Source: Molossus alvarezi (lineage: Eukaryota; Chordata; Mammalia; Chiroptera; Molossidae). From it: DNA of 64,000 bases. The stretch spans positions 50,222,571 through 50,286,570 of the forward strand of contig CM073891.1 of assembly GCA_037176705.1 (NCBI GenBank), in the 5' to 3' direction. Positions 33,496 through 44,190 of this stretch are shown in pieces. The first letter of the stretch is position 1. The number at the start of each line of letters is the position of its first letter. The translations under genes and the position numbers were made by a program. The notes beneath the pieces were generated by a model. The model was not told the origin of the DNA. It searched no databases and was given only the letters and a program-made list of their open reading frames with translations.

Positions 33496-35040
33496 TTCAT
33501 TTCTCTAGTTTTCTTTCAGTACAACGAATTTATTAACAATTCTGGCCAAGTGTATTGGGGCTCTTTTGCCTTTTCTCTCCACCTGTTAGAGGCAGAGATC
33601 AGACAAATTTTTCTTCTCTTCAGACTCAACGTTTCCCAAAGTGAGTCATTCCGTTGCCTCCACTGGAAAGTGGGATGTGGAAAGTCCACTTCTCGATGTC
33701 CACATGTACCTTCCCAGCAATATCAGGGTCATTTTGGTTCTCTACCTCTTGATTCTTTTGTTATTTTCTCAATTCTTTCAGAAATGAGGTAGGGAAGAGA
33801 GGTGCTGTTTATTGACCCCTTCAAGGACTCCAAGAAATACCAGGCTAAATGTGGACTGGGTTGATGAAAAGGGGACTGAGATCTGCTTGAATAATAATGA
33901 CAGTTTGTATAATGATCACAAATTCTTTATATGTGTATATATATATATTTTTTTCACTGCCAGAACCAATTTTGTTTTCTCTACCTTGCCACTTCCATGA
34001 GACACTGCCCTGTTCTCGTTGAAGAGGCCTTGATAAACATCAGATTTAGGGATATCATCTGATTAACCATGCCCTAGAGTTGTTATTGTTTTCAAGATTT
34101 TCTTTTGATGTGTATTGTACCAGGAACAGATGAACAAACCACATTTGGAACTGTTGAACTATTTCTCAAAACATTTAAAAAATTTTTAAAAACCAAACTG
34201 CATTCTCATAAACACTTTTGCCATTAAAGCACTTTGTGTTGTAAGGAAAATTCTTTCCATGTGTTTTTGACTCATTTACACTTAACTCATCAAAAAGTTG
34301 TTTGGGTAAAAAATAACTTGATTGCTCAGTAAATTGTTTTGCTTTTTTTATTTTAAAAACAGGATATGTTACTGAAAGCAAACAAAACACAACTTGGACA
34401 GTTGATTTCTGAATTCTATTCTGTTATTCCAAGTGTCCATGTTCTATACTCAAGTCATTGCCATTTCTAGACCAATTACTAAAATATTTATAAGTGAGCA
34501 TTTGTTTCTAAAAAAATGTTAAGACGTTGGTCTGTATAACTTTGATATGTAATAACTCCATGATGAAAATGTATCCCAATTAAACTAAAGAATTATTAAG
34601 ATTATTAAAAGCCAGGACAAGGGTCAGACAGATACACTGCTAAAACATATGTTTCAATAAATAGTGGACTAAAAACATCAGTGCTACTAGATTCTATAGA
34701 TACTTAGAGATAAAACATAGTAATTTACTCCAAAATTGCAATTATTTTGTACTTGAGACTAAGTCAGGTTTACTAGAGTAGAATATTCCATAAGGAATTT
34801 AAACTCCTTTGAATAACTCATAACTTGGGGATGTAAATATTATTGAATCAGAAATGTATTTTACAAAGTTTGGAAGATAATCACAACTGTGATATTAAAG
34901 AATATATTCAGAATTAATGATAACTTCAATACATTTCTAAAGTTTGATGCATTCTAACCAAATAGGCATCATCTCCACTTTGCTACCTTGTGAGTTATCA
35001 AAAACTTGTCATTACTCTAACATCTCATGGAAACTTAAAT
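33496..35040. other. Mostly unassigned AT-rich DNA
   Basis: Apart from the dispersed segment at 34.2 kb and a short TA-rich run near 33936-33950, no gene or named repeat is seen. Confidence 0.55.
34180..34330 (-). repeat. Unclassified dispersed segment, second copy
   Basis: On the minus strand: TTTTTGATGAGTTAAGTGTA, AATGAGTCAAAAACACATGG, then AATGGCAAAAGTGTTTATGAG. It resembles 2976-3372 on the same strand. A 71-codon minus frame here (34175-34390) contains FDELSVNESKT; the other copy has FAELSINESET. Confidence 0.45.
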
Positions 35041-35051
35041 TACAATGAGTT

Positions 35052-35311
35052 AGGTGTTTTTTTTTTATTATTATTCTCATCCGAGGATACTTTTTCATTT
35101 TTTGTTCAGATGGAGTGGGAGGGAGAGAGAGGAAGAGAGAGAAAGAGAAACATCAACGTGAAAGGGACACATCGAGTGGTTGCCACCCACACGACCCAAC
35201 CAGGACGGGAGACAAACTGCAACCGAGGTACATGACCCTAGCGGGAACCAAACCCAGGTCTCTCTGGACCACAGGCTGACGCTCTAACCGCTGAGCCAAA
35301 CCGGCCACGGC
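35052..35311 (-). mobile_element. VES-type SINE, type 1, minus strand
   Basis: T-rich tail, CTCATCCGAGGATACTTTTT, body AAACATCAACGTGAAAGGG, core CAAACTGCAACCGAGGTAC, box B GGAACCAAACCCAGG and head CTGAGCCAAACCGGCCACG. The 11-bp target-site duplication TACAATGAGTT is at 35041-35051 and 35312-35322. Confidence 0.95.
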
Positions 35312-35699
35312 TACAATGAGTTGTTTTAACATAAATTTTAATATTTACTAATAGTTACGCCTATAAATATATAACTATAAACCTTTAGACATAAACTGAA
35401 TCATATAAAATATATGTTAAAATAATTTGTAATATTCAGATGATTACCATGGTAAAAGCATATTACTAATTGCTTAATAAGTTTTTTAATACTTCATTTA
35501 TTCAACATTATATTCCTCCTGATTATTTTTATCTATATAATGAGAACACTGAAAAAGTAAAATAGAAGTTGATAAATGAAAATTATCTCCTCAGCTAACT
35601 ATGGATCAGTACTTTTCCATAAGATATGTCTATAAAATATTTGCCTAGCAACAGATTTCTACCATAAAGTAGTTCTAAAATTATTATGATAGCTATGAA

Positions 35700-36110
35700 C
35701 TATGACATGACTTTACATATCTTTTCAATCCTCACAATTATCTTACATTTTAGAAATACTGTCTTCATATTTTAGATGAGGAAACAGGATCAGAGAAGCA
35801 TAATTTTCAAAGCTAGTAAGAATCCAGGTTGACATTTAAACTATGTCTGACTTGCCCTGGCCCATGTGGCTCAGTTGGTTGGACATGGTCTTGTGTACCA
35901 GAGGTTGCTGGTTCGATTCCCAGTCAGAGCACATACCCAGGTTACAGGTTCAACCCTGGTAGTGGATGTGCAGGAGATGTTCTGCTCTCACATCAATGTT
36001 CCTCTCTCTAAAAATCAATACAAAATATTTTTTAAAATAAATAAATAAACTATATCTGACTTATTCTAATGACTGAGCTCTTCCCACTATTATATTCTTT
36101 CACTCAAATC
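35700..36110 (-). mobile_element. MIR SINE split by a VES-type SINE
   Basis: MIR on the minus strand: CTTTTCAATCCTCACAATTA, ATTTTAGATGAGGAAACAGG, AAAGCTAGTAAGAATCCAGG, then after the inserted SINE ATGACTGAGCTCTTCCCACT. The insertion (35854-36046) lies in the part that corresponds to the MIR head. Confidence 0.72.
35854..36046 (+). mobile_element. VES-type SINE, type 2, inserted in MIR
   Basis: Head GCCCTGGCCCATGTGGCTCA, box B GGTTCGATTCCC, core CCAGGTTACAGGTTCAACCC and tail AAATCAATACAAAATATT. The 16-bp target-site duplication AAACTATRTCTGACTT is at 35838-35853 and 36047-36062, with one mismatch. Confidence 0.95.
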
Positions 36111-36286
36111 TTTTAAGAAGAGGCTGCAACTATTTTTTCTCTTGCAGTAACTACTGCATATTCTTAATAGATATCTACCGCTAAAATTTTGAAACACAAA
36201 AATATTTATAAATATTGAATCAAACATTGATTTTTTTCTTTAAAGGTATAATTCCAGATTCTTTTATTATGAATATATAACAATAA

Positions 36287-36595
36287 TAGACAAACTACAG
36301 CTCATTGGTTAAATCTAGATTTCTGCTTGTTTTTGTATAGGTTGTAAGCTAAAATTTGTTTTTATATTTTAAAATGACTGAAAAAGTCAAACAAATATTT
36401 TATGACACATAAAAATTCTATACAATTTAAATTTCAGTGTCCATAGATAAAGTTTATTGGAACACAGACACATTCATTTGTTCATTGTCCACGGCTGCTT
36501 CCGTGATACAATGATAGAGTGACTACAGCAGAGACTGTATGGTCTGCAAAACCTAATCTGTTTACTCTCTAACCTTTTATAGAAACATTTACTGA
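36287..36595 (+). mobile_element. hAT-type nonautonomous DNA transposon
   Basis: Old hAT family known by its 'GGTCGGCAAACT' ends. Seen here are GACAAACTACAGCTCATTGG, TTGTTTTTGTATAGGTTGTA, TTTCAGTGTCCATAGATAA, TTTATTGGAACACAGACAC and GACTGTATGGTCTGCAAAA. It has no transposase. Terminal repeats are decayed and the exact family name is uncertain. Confidence 0.72.
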
Positions 36596-36599
36596 TTCT

Positions 36600-37785
36600 T
36601 GACATATAATATAATAATGGAATAATAGTTAAGGATCACAGTTTAAGTAATGGGAATTAAGATATTTTCCTATTTTATATGGTTGGAATAAAATTGCAAA
36701 GAATGGATTAGAAGAAAATGATAATTAAGCCAAAATATAGGTCTCTAAGGCAATATGATGTTTTATGTTATTTAAATTTGTTATATTATATACTGCTTGC
36801 AATTGTGTAATGTTTTATTCCCAGTGTTATTATGTCATGTTATTGATAAAGTGATAACTTCACAAAAAAAACTACTAATTTGGAGATGAAAAAAGTGATA
36901 GTACATCAGATATTCTATAAGAATACCTCGCATGCACATAAAGGCATTATAAGAAAAGAAAGTTGTTCTTAATAAAATTAAAATTTCTGACATAACTTGG
37001 GTTTTGCAGATAAAGCTATATGTGGAAAGTTAACTGGAAATCAAACAAGTGAAATTAATGGGAAAATTATCAAAGAACTGCATTAGTTAGCAAATAGTCC
37101 AGTTAGAAAATGAACAATATAGCCTTACGTTGCTCTTTTAATATGTGAAATATGAGTTATGGCAGTAGGTCACCTTGCAAAAATGAAAATAATTTACTTT
37201 AATAGAAAATCTTTTTTGGCCAAACCCTTATGCACACCAGCTTCCACAGCCCCTTTTGATTACAATGATATACTACCATGCAAATAATTGATACCATATA
37301 ATACTTAGCATGAAACTGTCAACTTTCATCCTCTACCTTTTATTTAGAAACCACAAACATTTAGAGTCAAAATGTATGAGCCGATGTAAAATCTGCTGTT
37401 GTGATTTATCTAAAAGTCTGGGATAAGGCAAACTTACAAAACTAATAGTATCAAAATACAAGGGAGTATCTTGACTTTATTTCCTAGGGCTACCTGTGTG
37501 TCTAATGCAGGAATCTATATATACAGAAAAAATGTATATACTTTCACCTTTACATTAACCTGATTCCAGTGTTTGTCAGAGTTATCTATTTCCATTGAAG
37601 GATAATGATTCATTTCTTCCATTTTTATAAAAAGCTTAGGAACAGAGATCAGCTGAACTTGGGCAAATAGGACTATGACTATAACAAATACAAAAAAAAA
37701 AGTAGTCAAGAGATTACTGCACCACATCTCTACAATAGAACTATACAGAGATAAATCTAGAAATATAAAAATGATTAAAAAAAAA
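36600..37785. other. Unassigned AT-rich DNA
   Basis: No gene or named repeat is recognised. Confidence 0.6.
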
Positions 37786-37787
37786 AA

Positions 37788-38012
37788 GCCTGGCTGGTGT
37801 GGCTCAGGGGATTGAGTGTCGTCCCATGGACTGAGAGGTCCTGGTTCAATTCCTGCTCAGGGCACATGACCAGTTGTGGGCTAGATCCCCAGTGGGGGAA
37901 GTGCAGGAGGCAGCCGATTGATGTTTCTCTCACATTGATGTTTCTATCTTTTTCACTCTTCCTCTCTCTGTAAAAACAATAAAATAAAATAAAAAATATT
38001 TTAATAATAATA
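37788..38012 (+). mobile_element. VES-type SINE, type 2
   Basis: Head GCCTGGCTGGTGTGGCTCAG, box B GGTTCAATTCC, core ACCAGTTGTGGGCTAGATCC, body GCCGATTGATGTTTCTC and a tail of AAAATAAA units. It is preceded by an 11-bp A run. No clear target-site duplication was found. Confidence 0.92.
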
Positions 38013-38302
38013 AATTGTTGGTACCAATAAGTATGTTCCATAATTTGTTATATTTGCCTTCATGTAAAGCATGCCATGAAGTGAATGTAAGTGAGTCCCT
38101 TTTTTAAACAAATTTGGTGTGAGGAGATTATTTCATCAGACAATTATAAAAAGCAATTTTGAAGTATTTTTTGAAAATGTGAAACATTTTTCTGTGTTAA
38201 TGCATTACATGCTAAACTTCTGTATGTAACTTCTAGGCATGTAATATAATTTAATAACCCTGAACAAAAGTATAACATAACACACATACAAGAGGAATAT
38301 AT

Positions 38303-38563
38303 TTCCCTTGCCAGTGTGCTGAATGGTTAGAGTTTTGGCCCACACACTGAAGGGTCACAAGTTCAATTCCCAGTAAAGGCAATCACTGGGGTTGCAGGTT
38401 CAATCCCCAGCCCTGGTTGATGCTCATTTGGGTGTCTTTTTTACACTGATGTTTCTCTCTCTCTCTCTCTGCCCCCCTCTCCCTCTAAAAGAATAAAACA
38501 AAACAAAACAAAAAACAATGGAAAAAAGTACCTTTGGGTGAGAATTAACAACAACAACAAAAA
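38303..38563 (+). mobile_element. VES-type SINE, type 1, diverged
   Basis: CCCTTGCCAGTGTGCTGAATG, box B AGTTCAATTCCC, core GGGGTTGCAGGTTCAATCCC with CAGCCCTGGTTGATG, then the (AAAAC)n-expanded end GGTGAGAATTAACAACAAC. It is older than the copy at 38841. Confidence 0.85.
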
Positions 38564-38840
38564 GAGTACTATATTTGTTCACTTGTCATTTCTGAGTCTC
38601 TCATTTAATAATAGTTTTAAAAAAGAGGAACATATTATTATTAATGAATATGGTATATAATAAATACAAAAAAAGACAAATATGAAGTCTACTCCTATAT
38701 GTAGCATTGTAAAACAATCATTGGTATTATTCACAATAAATACAGGCAACAAAAAAGAAAACCAAAATATAAAGCAAATAAATATTCAAACCAAAGTAGT
38801 ACAGAAAGGAATAGTAAATGTATCAAAATGGTCAAAAACA

Positions 38841-39093
38841 GCCCTGGCCGGTTTGGCTCAGCGGTTGGAGCATCCGCCTGCGGTCCGGAGAGACCCGGGT
38901 TCGGTTCCCACTAAGGGCACGTACCTCGGTTGCTGTTTGTCCCCGGCCCTGGTTGGTCGTGCGGGTGGCAACCACTCGATGTGTCCCTTTGACGTCGATG
39001 TTTCCCTCTCTCTCTCTTCCTCTCTCCCCCCCCCCCCCCCCTCTATCTGTACAAAAAATGGAAAAATGTCCTCGGGTGAGGATAAAAAAAAAA
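38841..39093 (+). mobile_element. Youngest-looking VES-type SINE, type 1
   Basis: Close to the consensus built from this window: GCCCTGGCCGGTTTGGCTCA, CGGTTGCTGTTTGTCCCCGG, a run of 14 C at about 39027-39040, and CTCGGGTGAGGATAAAAAA. It has a perfect 11-bp target-site duplication GGTCAAAAACA at 38830-38840 and 39094-39104. The 143-, 113- and 124-codon frames across it are SINE read-through. Confidence 0.97.
38854..38908 (+). promoter_or_regulatory. Internal RNA polymerase III promoter of the SINE at 38841
   Basis: Box A TGGCTCAGCGG at 38854-38864 and box B GGTTCGGTTCC at 38898-38908, 33 bp apart, match the tRNA-type internal promoter. This copy and those at 15202 and 30747 have the best-kept boxes. 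Actual transcription is not shown by sequence. Confidence 0.75.
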
Positions 39094-39104
39094 GGTCAAA
39101 AACA

Positions 39105-39690
39105 ACAGAATAAACTAAAGTTAAATGCATATTTTTTACAGAACATAAAAAGCATGTAGGCAAATATGTCAGTAATATAAGTACAAACCACATAAAATAA
39201 TAAATCTGAACACTTTCAAATGACATGGTCATGCATGAAGTAAAAACAAATATTTCATTAAATGTTCAGAACAAGAAGCAAGAACAAAATGAATTATAAT
39301 AGAAACTAGTTTAAGCCTAATGTTTGCACAGTGCTGCTATTATTTTACACAGTGGGTTGCAGTTACAGTAAATTTAAGTCTAAATCAAACGTGTCGGGTA
39401 AATAGAATAGAATCTACCTCTCATCAGCTATGTGGGTCTTGGCTTGGTGTTTTGTTAAAATAAACACAATTGGGATACAAAATTTATGTTTCCATCATAA
39501 TATTTTTTACCATCCTTATCCTAAACATAGTCACATCATTACTGTGCTCATGCAGGCCACACAATTTATTACTTTTAACACTTGCTATTCATTCTTAACA
39601 TGAATACACTGAATGTATGAAAACATTTTGAGGAATTTGGAGTAAGAAAAATGTGTTTAATATTACAGAAAATAAAATAATAGATATAGA
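39105..39690. other. Unassigned AT-rich DNA
   Basis: No gene or named repeat between the SINE and the old L1. Confidence 0.55.
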
Positions 39691-41640
39691 CACGGAATTA
39701 AGTATTTTAATCTATATAAAGGATATAACCTCACCTCTGAATAATATTTCACTGTATGAACTTACAACACTTTTTATCCAGTCACCGAAGGAAGGGCACC
39801 TTGGTTACTTCTAGTTTTTGTGATTATAAATAATGCTGCTATAAACATTTGTGCACAGGTTTTTGTATGAATGTAAGTTTTCAGCAATTCAGGTAAATAC
39901 CAAGAGATGTAATTGCTGGACTGTATGGTAAAAGTATGTTTTGCAGGGTAAGAAATTGTCAAATTGTCTCCCAAAGTGACTGGGTCATTTTGCATTCCCA
40001 CCAGTAACAAGAATTCCTATTGCTTTGCATCTACTCCGGCATTTGATAATGTCACCTTTTTGGATTTCAGTCATTTTAATAGGTGTGTGGTAGTACCTCA
40101 GGGTTCTTTTAATTGATAGAAGTCTATTTTGTCTGAAACTAATATAAATATTTTAGCTTTCTTTTGACTAGTGTTATCCTGGTGTATCTTTCTCCATTCT
40201 TCTACATTTAACTTAGATTTGAGTGTTTAAAGTGGGTTTCTTATAGAAAATATATATTCTTTTTTTACTTTTTAAAATTTTATTATGACACATCTGTCAC
40301 TTAATTGATGTATTAAGAGCATTCACAATTAAAGTATTATTGATAACAGTTGGATTAATATTTACTACCTGAAATTCTTTGGTTTTAAGTGATCAACTTA
40401 TATCATTCCATCTTCTCTTAACATAACAATTATACTTTTTCCTTATATAAAAATTCAGTGGTTTTTTTTAGAGAAGGTAATATATATATTTAACGAATCT
40501 AAGTCCTCTTTCAAATCAAAGTACCACTTCAAATGTAGTGCATATACCTTTACCAGAATATTAGTAATTTCTTCCTTTTCTCCTATATGGCATTACTATC
40601 ATTCTCATCTATATTCTATAATAATAAAATACAGTTTTATATTACTTCAAATTATCTTTTAGATTAATTAATAGAAATAAAATATGTGCCTCTCACTTTA
40701 TTTATTCCTCTTTGACAGTTTACCTTTCTTACATAGATTCCTTTTGACATTTTTTTCTTTCCATATGTATATCAGACCTATAATAATTTCCTTCTCCTTA
40801 AAGAACTTCTATTCATATTTCTTTTAGTGGGAGGTCTGCTGGTGATGAGTATTCTAGGTTTGTGGGTTTTTTTTCCTTTCTCTGAATACTGAGTTGGAGA
40901 GGGAATATTTTACTTTACTTTCTGCTTGTTTACATGGCATCTGAAAAGTTCACTGTAATTCTGATTCTTTTTCTACTAAAAATAAGGTACTTTATTCCTT
41001 AGGATTTTTTTCCCCAAGATTTTCTCTTTGTGTTTGGTTTTCTGTAGTTTGAATATGATATGCAAAGGTGTAGTTTTTTTTAGCATTTATCTTGCCTTAT
41101 GTTCTCTGAGGTTCTCGGATCTGGAGTTTGGCATATGTCATGAAATTTAAATATTTCTGCTATCATTTCTGCAAATATTTCTTCTGCTTCTTTCTCTCTT
41201 CTGATTTTCCAATGATCTATGTTTTATCTTTCTAAATTGTCTCATAGGTCTCTCTGGCCAAGTGGCTCAACTGGTTGGAGTGTCATCCCATACACCAAAA
41301 GTTTATGGGTTCAGTTACCGATCAGGGCACATACCTAGGTTTCAGGTTTGATCCCTGCTTGGGGCAAGTAAGAAAGGCAACTGATGGATAGTTCTCTCTC
41401 AAATCAATGCTTTTGTCTCTCTTTCTAAAATCAATAGAAATATATCCCCAGGCGAGGATTTCAAAAGAAAGAAAGAAATTTCCTCATAGTTCTTTGATAT
41501 TCTGTTTTTGTTTTTCATTTATTTATTTTTCCCTTTGCCTTTCAGTTTGGAAAGTTCATATTGACCTAAGTTCACTGATCCTTTTCTCAGCATGTTGAGT
41601 CACTGATGGATCTAGCAAAGGCACTCTTCTTTTCTATTCA
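39690..41640 (-). mobile_element. Old L1, 3' part: ORF2 end, endonuclease part and ORF1
   Basis: Read on the minus strand, 39740-40118 is the ORF2 C-terminal region (AATAATGCTGCTATAAAC, TTCCCACCAGTAACAAG). 40120-40400 corresponds to the start of ORF2 (endonuclease; TCTATTTTGTCTGAAAC). 40700-41250 is the ORF1 C-terminal domain (AAGATTTTCTCTTTGTGTTT, CATTTCTGCAAATATTTC). Most of ORF2, including the reverse transcriptase core, is missing at the junction near 40118. A SINE lies at 41248-41475. Confidence 0.7.
41248..41475 (+). mobile_element. VES-type SINE, mosaic type
   Basis: Head CTCTGGCCAAGTGGCTCAAC, a type 2-like core (GATCAGGGCACATACCTAGG, TTTGATCCCTGC) but a type 1-like end (ATATCCCCAGGCGAGGATTT). 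The target-site duplication is AAATTGTCTCATAG (41234-41247) and AAATTTCCTCATAG (41476-41489). Confidence 0.92.
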
Positions 41641-42528
41641 CACGTTTCTTTGTACTTGTTTTTATTGTTGACACTATTACAGATGTCCCCAGTTTCTACC
41701 CTCTTTGTTCACCTCATCACACACACCTCTCCCTGGCCCCAACCACACTGTTGTCTGTGACCATGGGCTATGCATTTATGTTCTTTGGCTAATCTTTTCA
41801 CCTTCTTTTATCTAGTCTCTCCCACATCCCTTCTCTCTGACATCCCTCAGTCTGTTTCGTGCGTCCATGCCTCTTGTTCTATTTTGTTTGTCAGTTTATT
41901 TTGCTCATTAGATTTCACATATAAGTGAGATCATGTGCTATTTGTCTTTCTCTGACTGGCTTATTTCACTTAGCATAATAATCTCCAGGGCCATCTGCAC
42001 TCTCATGGATCTTGGCTATTGTAAATAGCACTGCTATGAACAAGGGCTGCATATATTTTTCTGATCAGTGTACTGGGGTTCGTAGGATGTATTACCAGAA
42101 GTGGGATCCCTGGGTCAAAAGGAAGTTCCATTTTTAACTAAAAAAAATATGTTTATAATCATCACTGGAGGATACATTTTGTTGATTTTTTTAGAGAGAG
42201 ACACATCATTGTATGAGAGAGAAACATTGATTGGTTGCCTACTAATCTCAATGCTCTACCACTGGGGATCAAACCTATAACATAGATAAGTGCACTGACC
42301 TTGAATCAAACCCACACCCTTTTTTGGTGCATGGGACAAAACTCCAACCCACCGAGCCACCTAGCTGGAGCCCATTTTTAATTTTTTGACGAAACTCTAT
42401 ACTGTTTTCCACAGTGGCTGCACCAATCCGTGTTCCCACCAACAGTGCACAAGGGTTCCCTTTTCTCCATATCCTTGCTTGCATTTGTTGTTTGTTGCTT
42501 GATTGATGGTAGCCATTGTGGCAGGCAT
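41641..42528 (-). mobile_element. L1 (3' UTR and ORF2 C-terminus) nested in the old L1
   Basis: Reverse complement of a bat-type L1 3' end: TGTTGACACTATTACAGATG, TTCACATATAAGTGAGATC, CTTGGCTATTGTAAATAGC, TCCCTGGGTCAAAAGGAAG, CCACAGTGGCTGCACCAATC. It is split by a SINE at 42138-42371. Outside it, the old L1 continues on both sides. Confidence 0.85.
42138..42371 (-). mobile_element. VES-type SINE, minus strand, nested in L1
   Basis: Body AAACATTGATTGGTTGCC, core CTACCACTGGGGATCAAACC, head ACCGAGCCACCTAGCTGGAG, and a tail side with ATCACTGGAGGATACATTTT. The 10-bp target-site duplication CCATTTTTAA is at 42128-42137 and 42372-42381. Confidence 0.93.
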
Positions 42529-42970
42529 CAATTAGTAAGTTTTGATTTCTAGTATTTTTTTCTGATTCTTTCTTAGCGGATCCATTCTGTGTTCTTGCAT
42601 ATTTTCTACTTTTCTAATTAGAACTCTGGAATAGTTATCAAAATTATTTCAAATCTCCTGTCTGATAATTCCAACATCTGTTTCACACATAAATTTGTCA
42701 CTTCAGGCTACTTTTTTTTGCTATGTATTATCATTTGTTGTGGAAAGCCCTGTAGAATGCATTTGGTAGTAAGAGTTAAGATAAATATGCCTTTACTGTG
42801 AACTTTTATGTTAATCTGGCTAAGATTTAGCTATATTTACTGTATATTATAGCTGTAAGTGACAGAGCCCACAAATGTCTCTGGTGTCCTTGTTTTTGTC
42901 ACCTTTTTTGCCCTTAGAAGTTCTCATCGAAGGGCATCTATATCTTGCAGCTCTTTGTGCTGTCACCCTT

Positions 42971-43259
42971 AGTTAGTTAGTTAGTTAGTCAGTTAGTTAG
43001 TTAGTTAGTTAATCTTCACCTAAGGCCATTTTTTCCCTTGATTTTATTTAGAGAGAGTGGAAAGGAGGGAGGAAGTGGGAGAGAGAGAGAAACATCGATG
43101 CCAGAGAGACACATCACATAGTTGCCTCCCACATGTACCCCAACTGGGACCAGGGAATGAACCTACAACTCAGATAAATGTCTTTGACTGGCAATCAAAC
43201 CCACGACCCTTAGGTGCATGAGCCAATGCTCTAACCACTGAGCAACACCAGCCAGGGCT
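42971..43259 (-). mobile_element. VES-type SINE, type 1, minus strand
   Basis: The tail is a (GTTA)n run of about ten units, then ATCTTCACCTAAGGCCATTT, body AAACATCGATGCCAGAGAG, box B GGCAATCAAACCC, and head ACTGAGCAACACCAGCCAGG. No clear target-site duplication. It is inverted relative to the SINE at 43357. Confidence 0.92.
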
Positions 43260-43356
43260 TCCCCTCTGTTATTTTACTAGAGTCCTGTCGGTGTGGTGGA
43301 TATAAGTCATGGGGAGGTAAGTGTTCTGTAATTTTAAGTTTAAATATGTCCTTTAG

Positions 43357-43580
43357 CTCTGGCTGGTTTGGCTCAGCAGTTAGAGCATCACCTTGCAGAC
43401 CAAAAAGTTGTAGGTTCAATTCTGGTCAAGGGCATTAACTCAGTTGTCGTTCAGTTCCCAACCCTGGTCAGGGTCATGTGGGAGGTAAACAATTGATGTC
43501 TCTCTCTCTCTCTCCCCCCTCACTCTATATGAAGATAAATGGAAAAAAAAATATCCTCAGATGAGGATTAAAAAAAAAAA
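43357..43580 (+). mobile_element. VES-type SINE, type 1
   Basis: Head CTCTGGCTGGTTTGGCTCAG, box B AGGTTCAATTCTGG, core TCAGTTGTCGTTCAGTTCCC and tail TATCCTCAGATGAGGATTAA. The target-site duplication is ATATGTCCTTTAG (43344-43356) and TCTGTCCTTTAG (43581-43592). Confidence 0.94.
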
Positions 43581-44190
43581 TCTGTCCTTTAGTGGGCCTG
43601 TGTCTCTGAACTACGGCAGTCACAAGAGATTCCTAGCTTCTGCCCTACCCTTAGATTAGAGAGGTATGAAATCAGAGACAAGTCTTCCTCCAGCAGTGTA
43701 GGAAAAACCACTGGCAATGTCTTCTGCAGAAGAGGCCTTTTTCTTAGACAATTCTCTGAATATATTTCACAATGATTACTCTTCCCATTCTCTTGGCAGA
43801 GCCAAGAGGGCATGATTTTTGGCTCTTTGAGAATCTACTGAGGTACCTAGAAGTGAACCTATAAAAGTGTGCAGACCCCCCTATGACCGCAGACTACGTA
43901 CAGGCCCTGGGGGTTTCTCAGTGTCAAGTTCATCCACCCTCAGATTCTAAGAAATCACCAAAATTAAAATTAAAATCTTCCTACCATTTGGTGGCTTCTG
44001 CTCCAAGTAAGTACATCCAGGCTGTGACTCTCTGTATTCAACTGTCTCCTCAGATTTGTGGGAGGCAGTGTCCCCTGCAAACTTAGTTCTCTGAGAGGTC
44101 CAAGAAACGTCACTGATGGTCACTTCATTCAGATTTTTCTTAAAAGTGGAGTGACAACTTCTAATTGGAGCTGAAAACAGAGCTGATGTA

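Larger units (their letters stand above)
42529..44190 (-). mobile_element. Old L1, 5' part (continuation of 39690-41640)
   Basis: After the nested L1 the old element resumes (TCTGATAATTCCAACATCTG), reaching what looks like an L1 5' UTR (TCAGATTTGTGGGAGGCAGT and TGTCCCCTGCAAAC near 44050-44080). SINEs at 42971 and 43357 interrupt it. The 5' boundary near 44190 is estimated. Assignment is by remembered L1 phrases and is weaker than for ORF2. Confidence 0.5.

Noticed and set aside
38682..39113. 143-codon plus-strand frame and 113/124-codon partners
   Set aside because: They run through the young SINE at 38841-39093; the same peptide pattern appears at every type 1 SINE in the window.
42971..43012. 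(GTTA)n array considered as a CRISPR-like or satellite array
   Set aside because: It is the expanded A-rich tail of a minus-strand SINE; units are 4 bp and there are no spacers.
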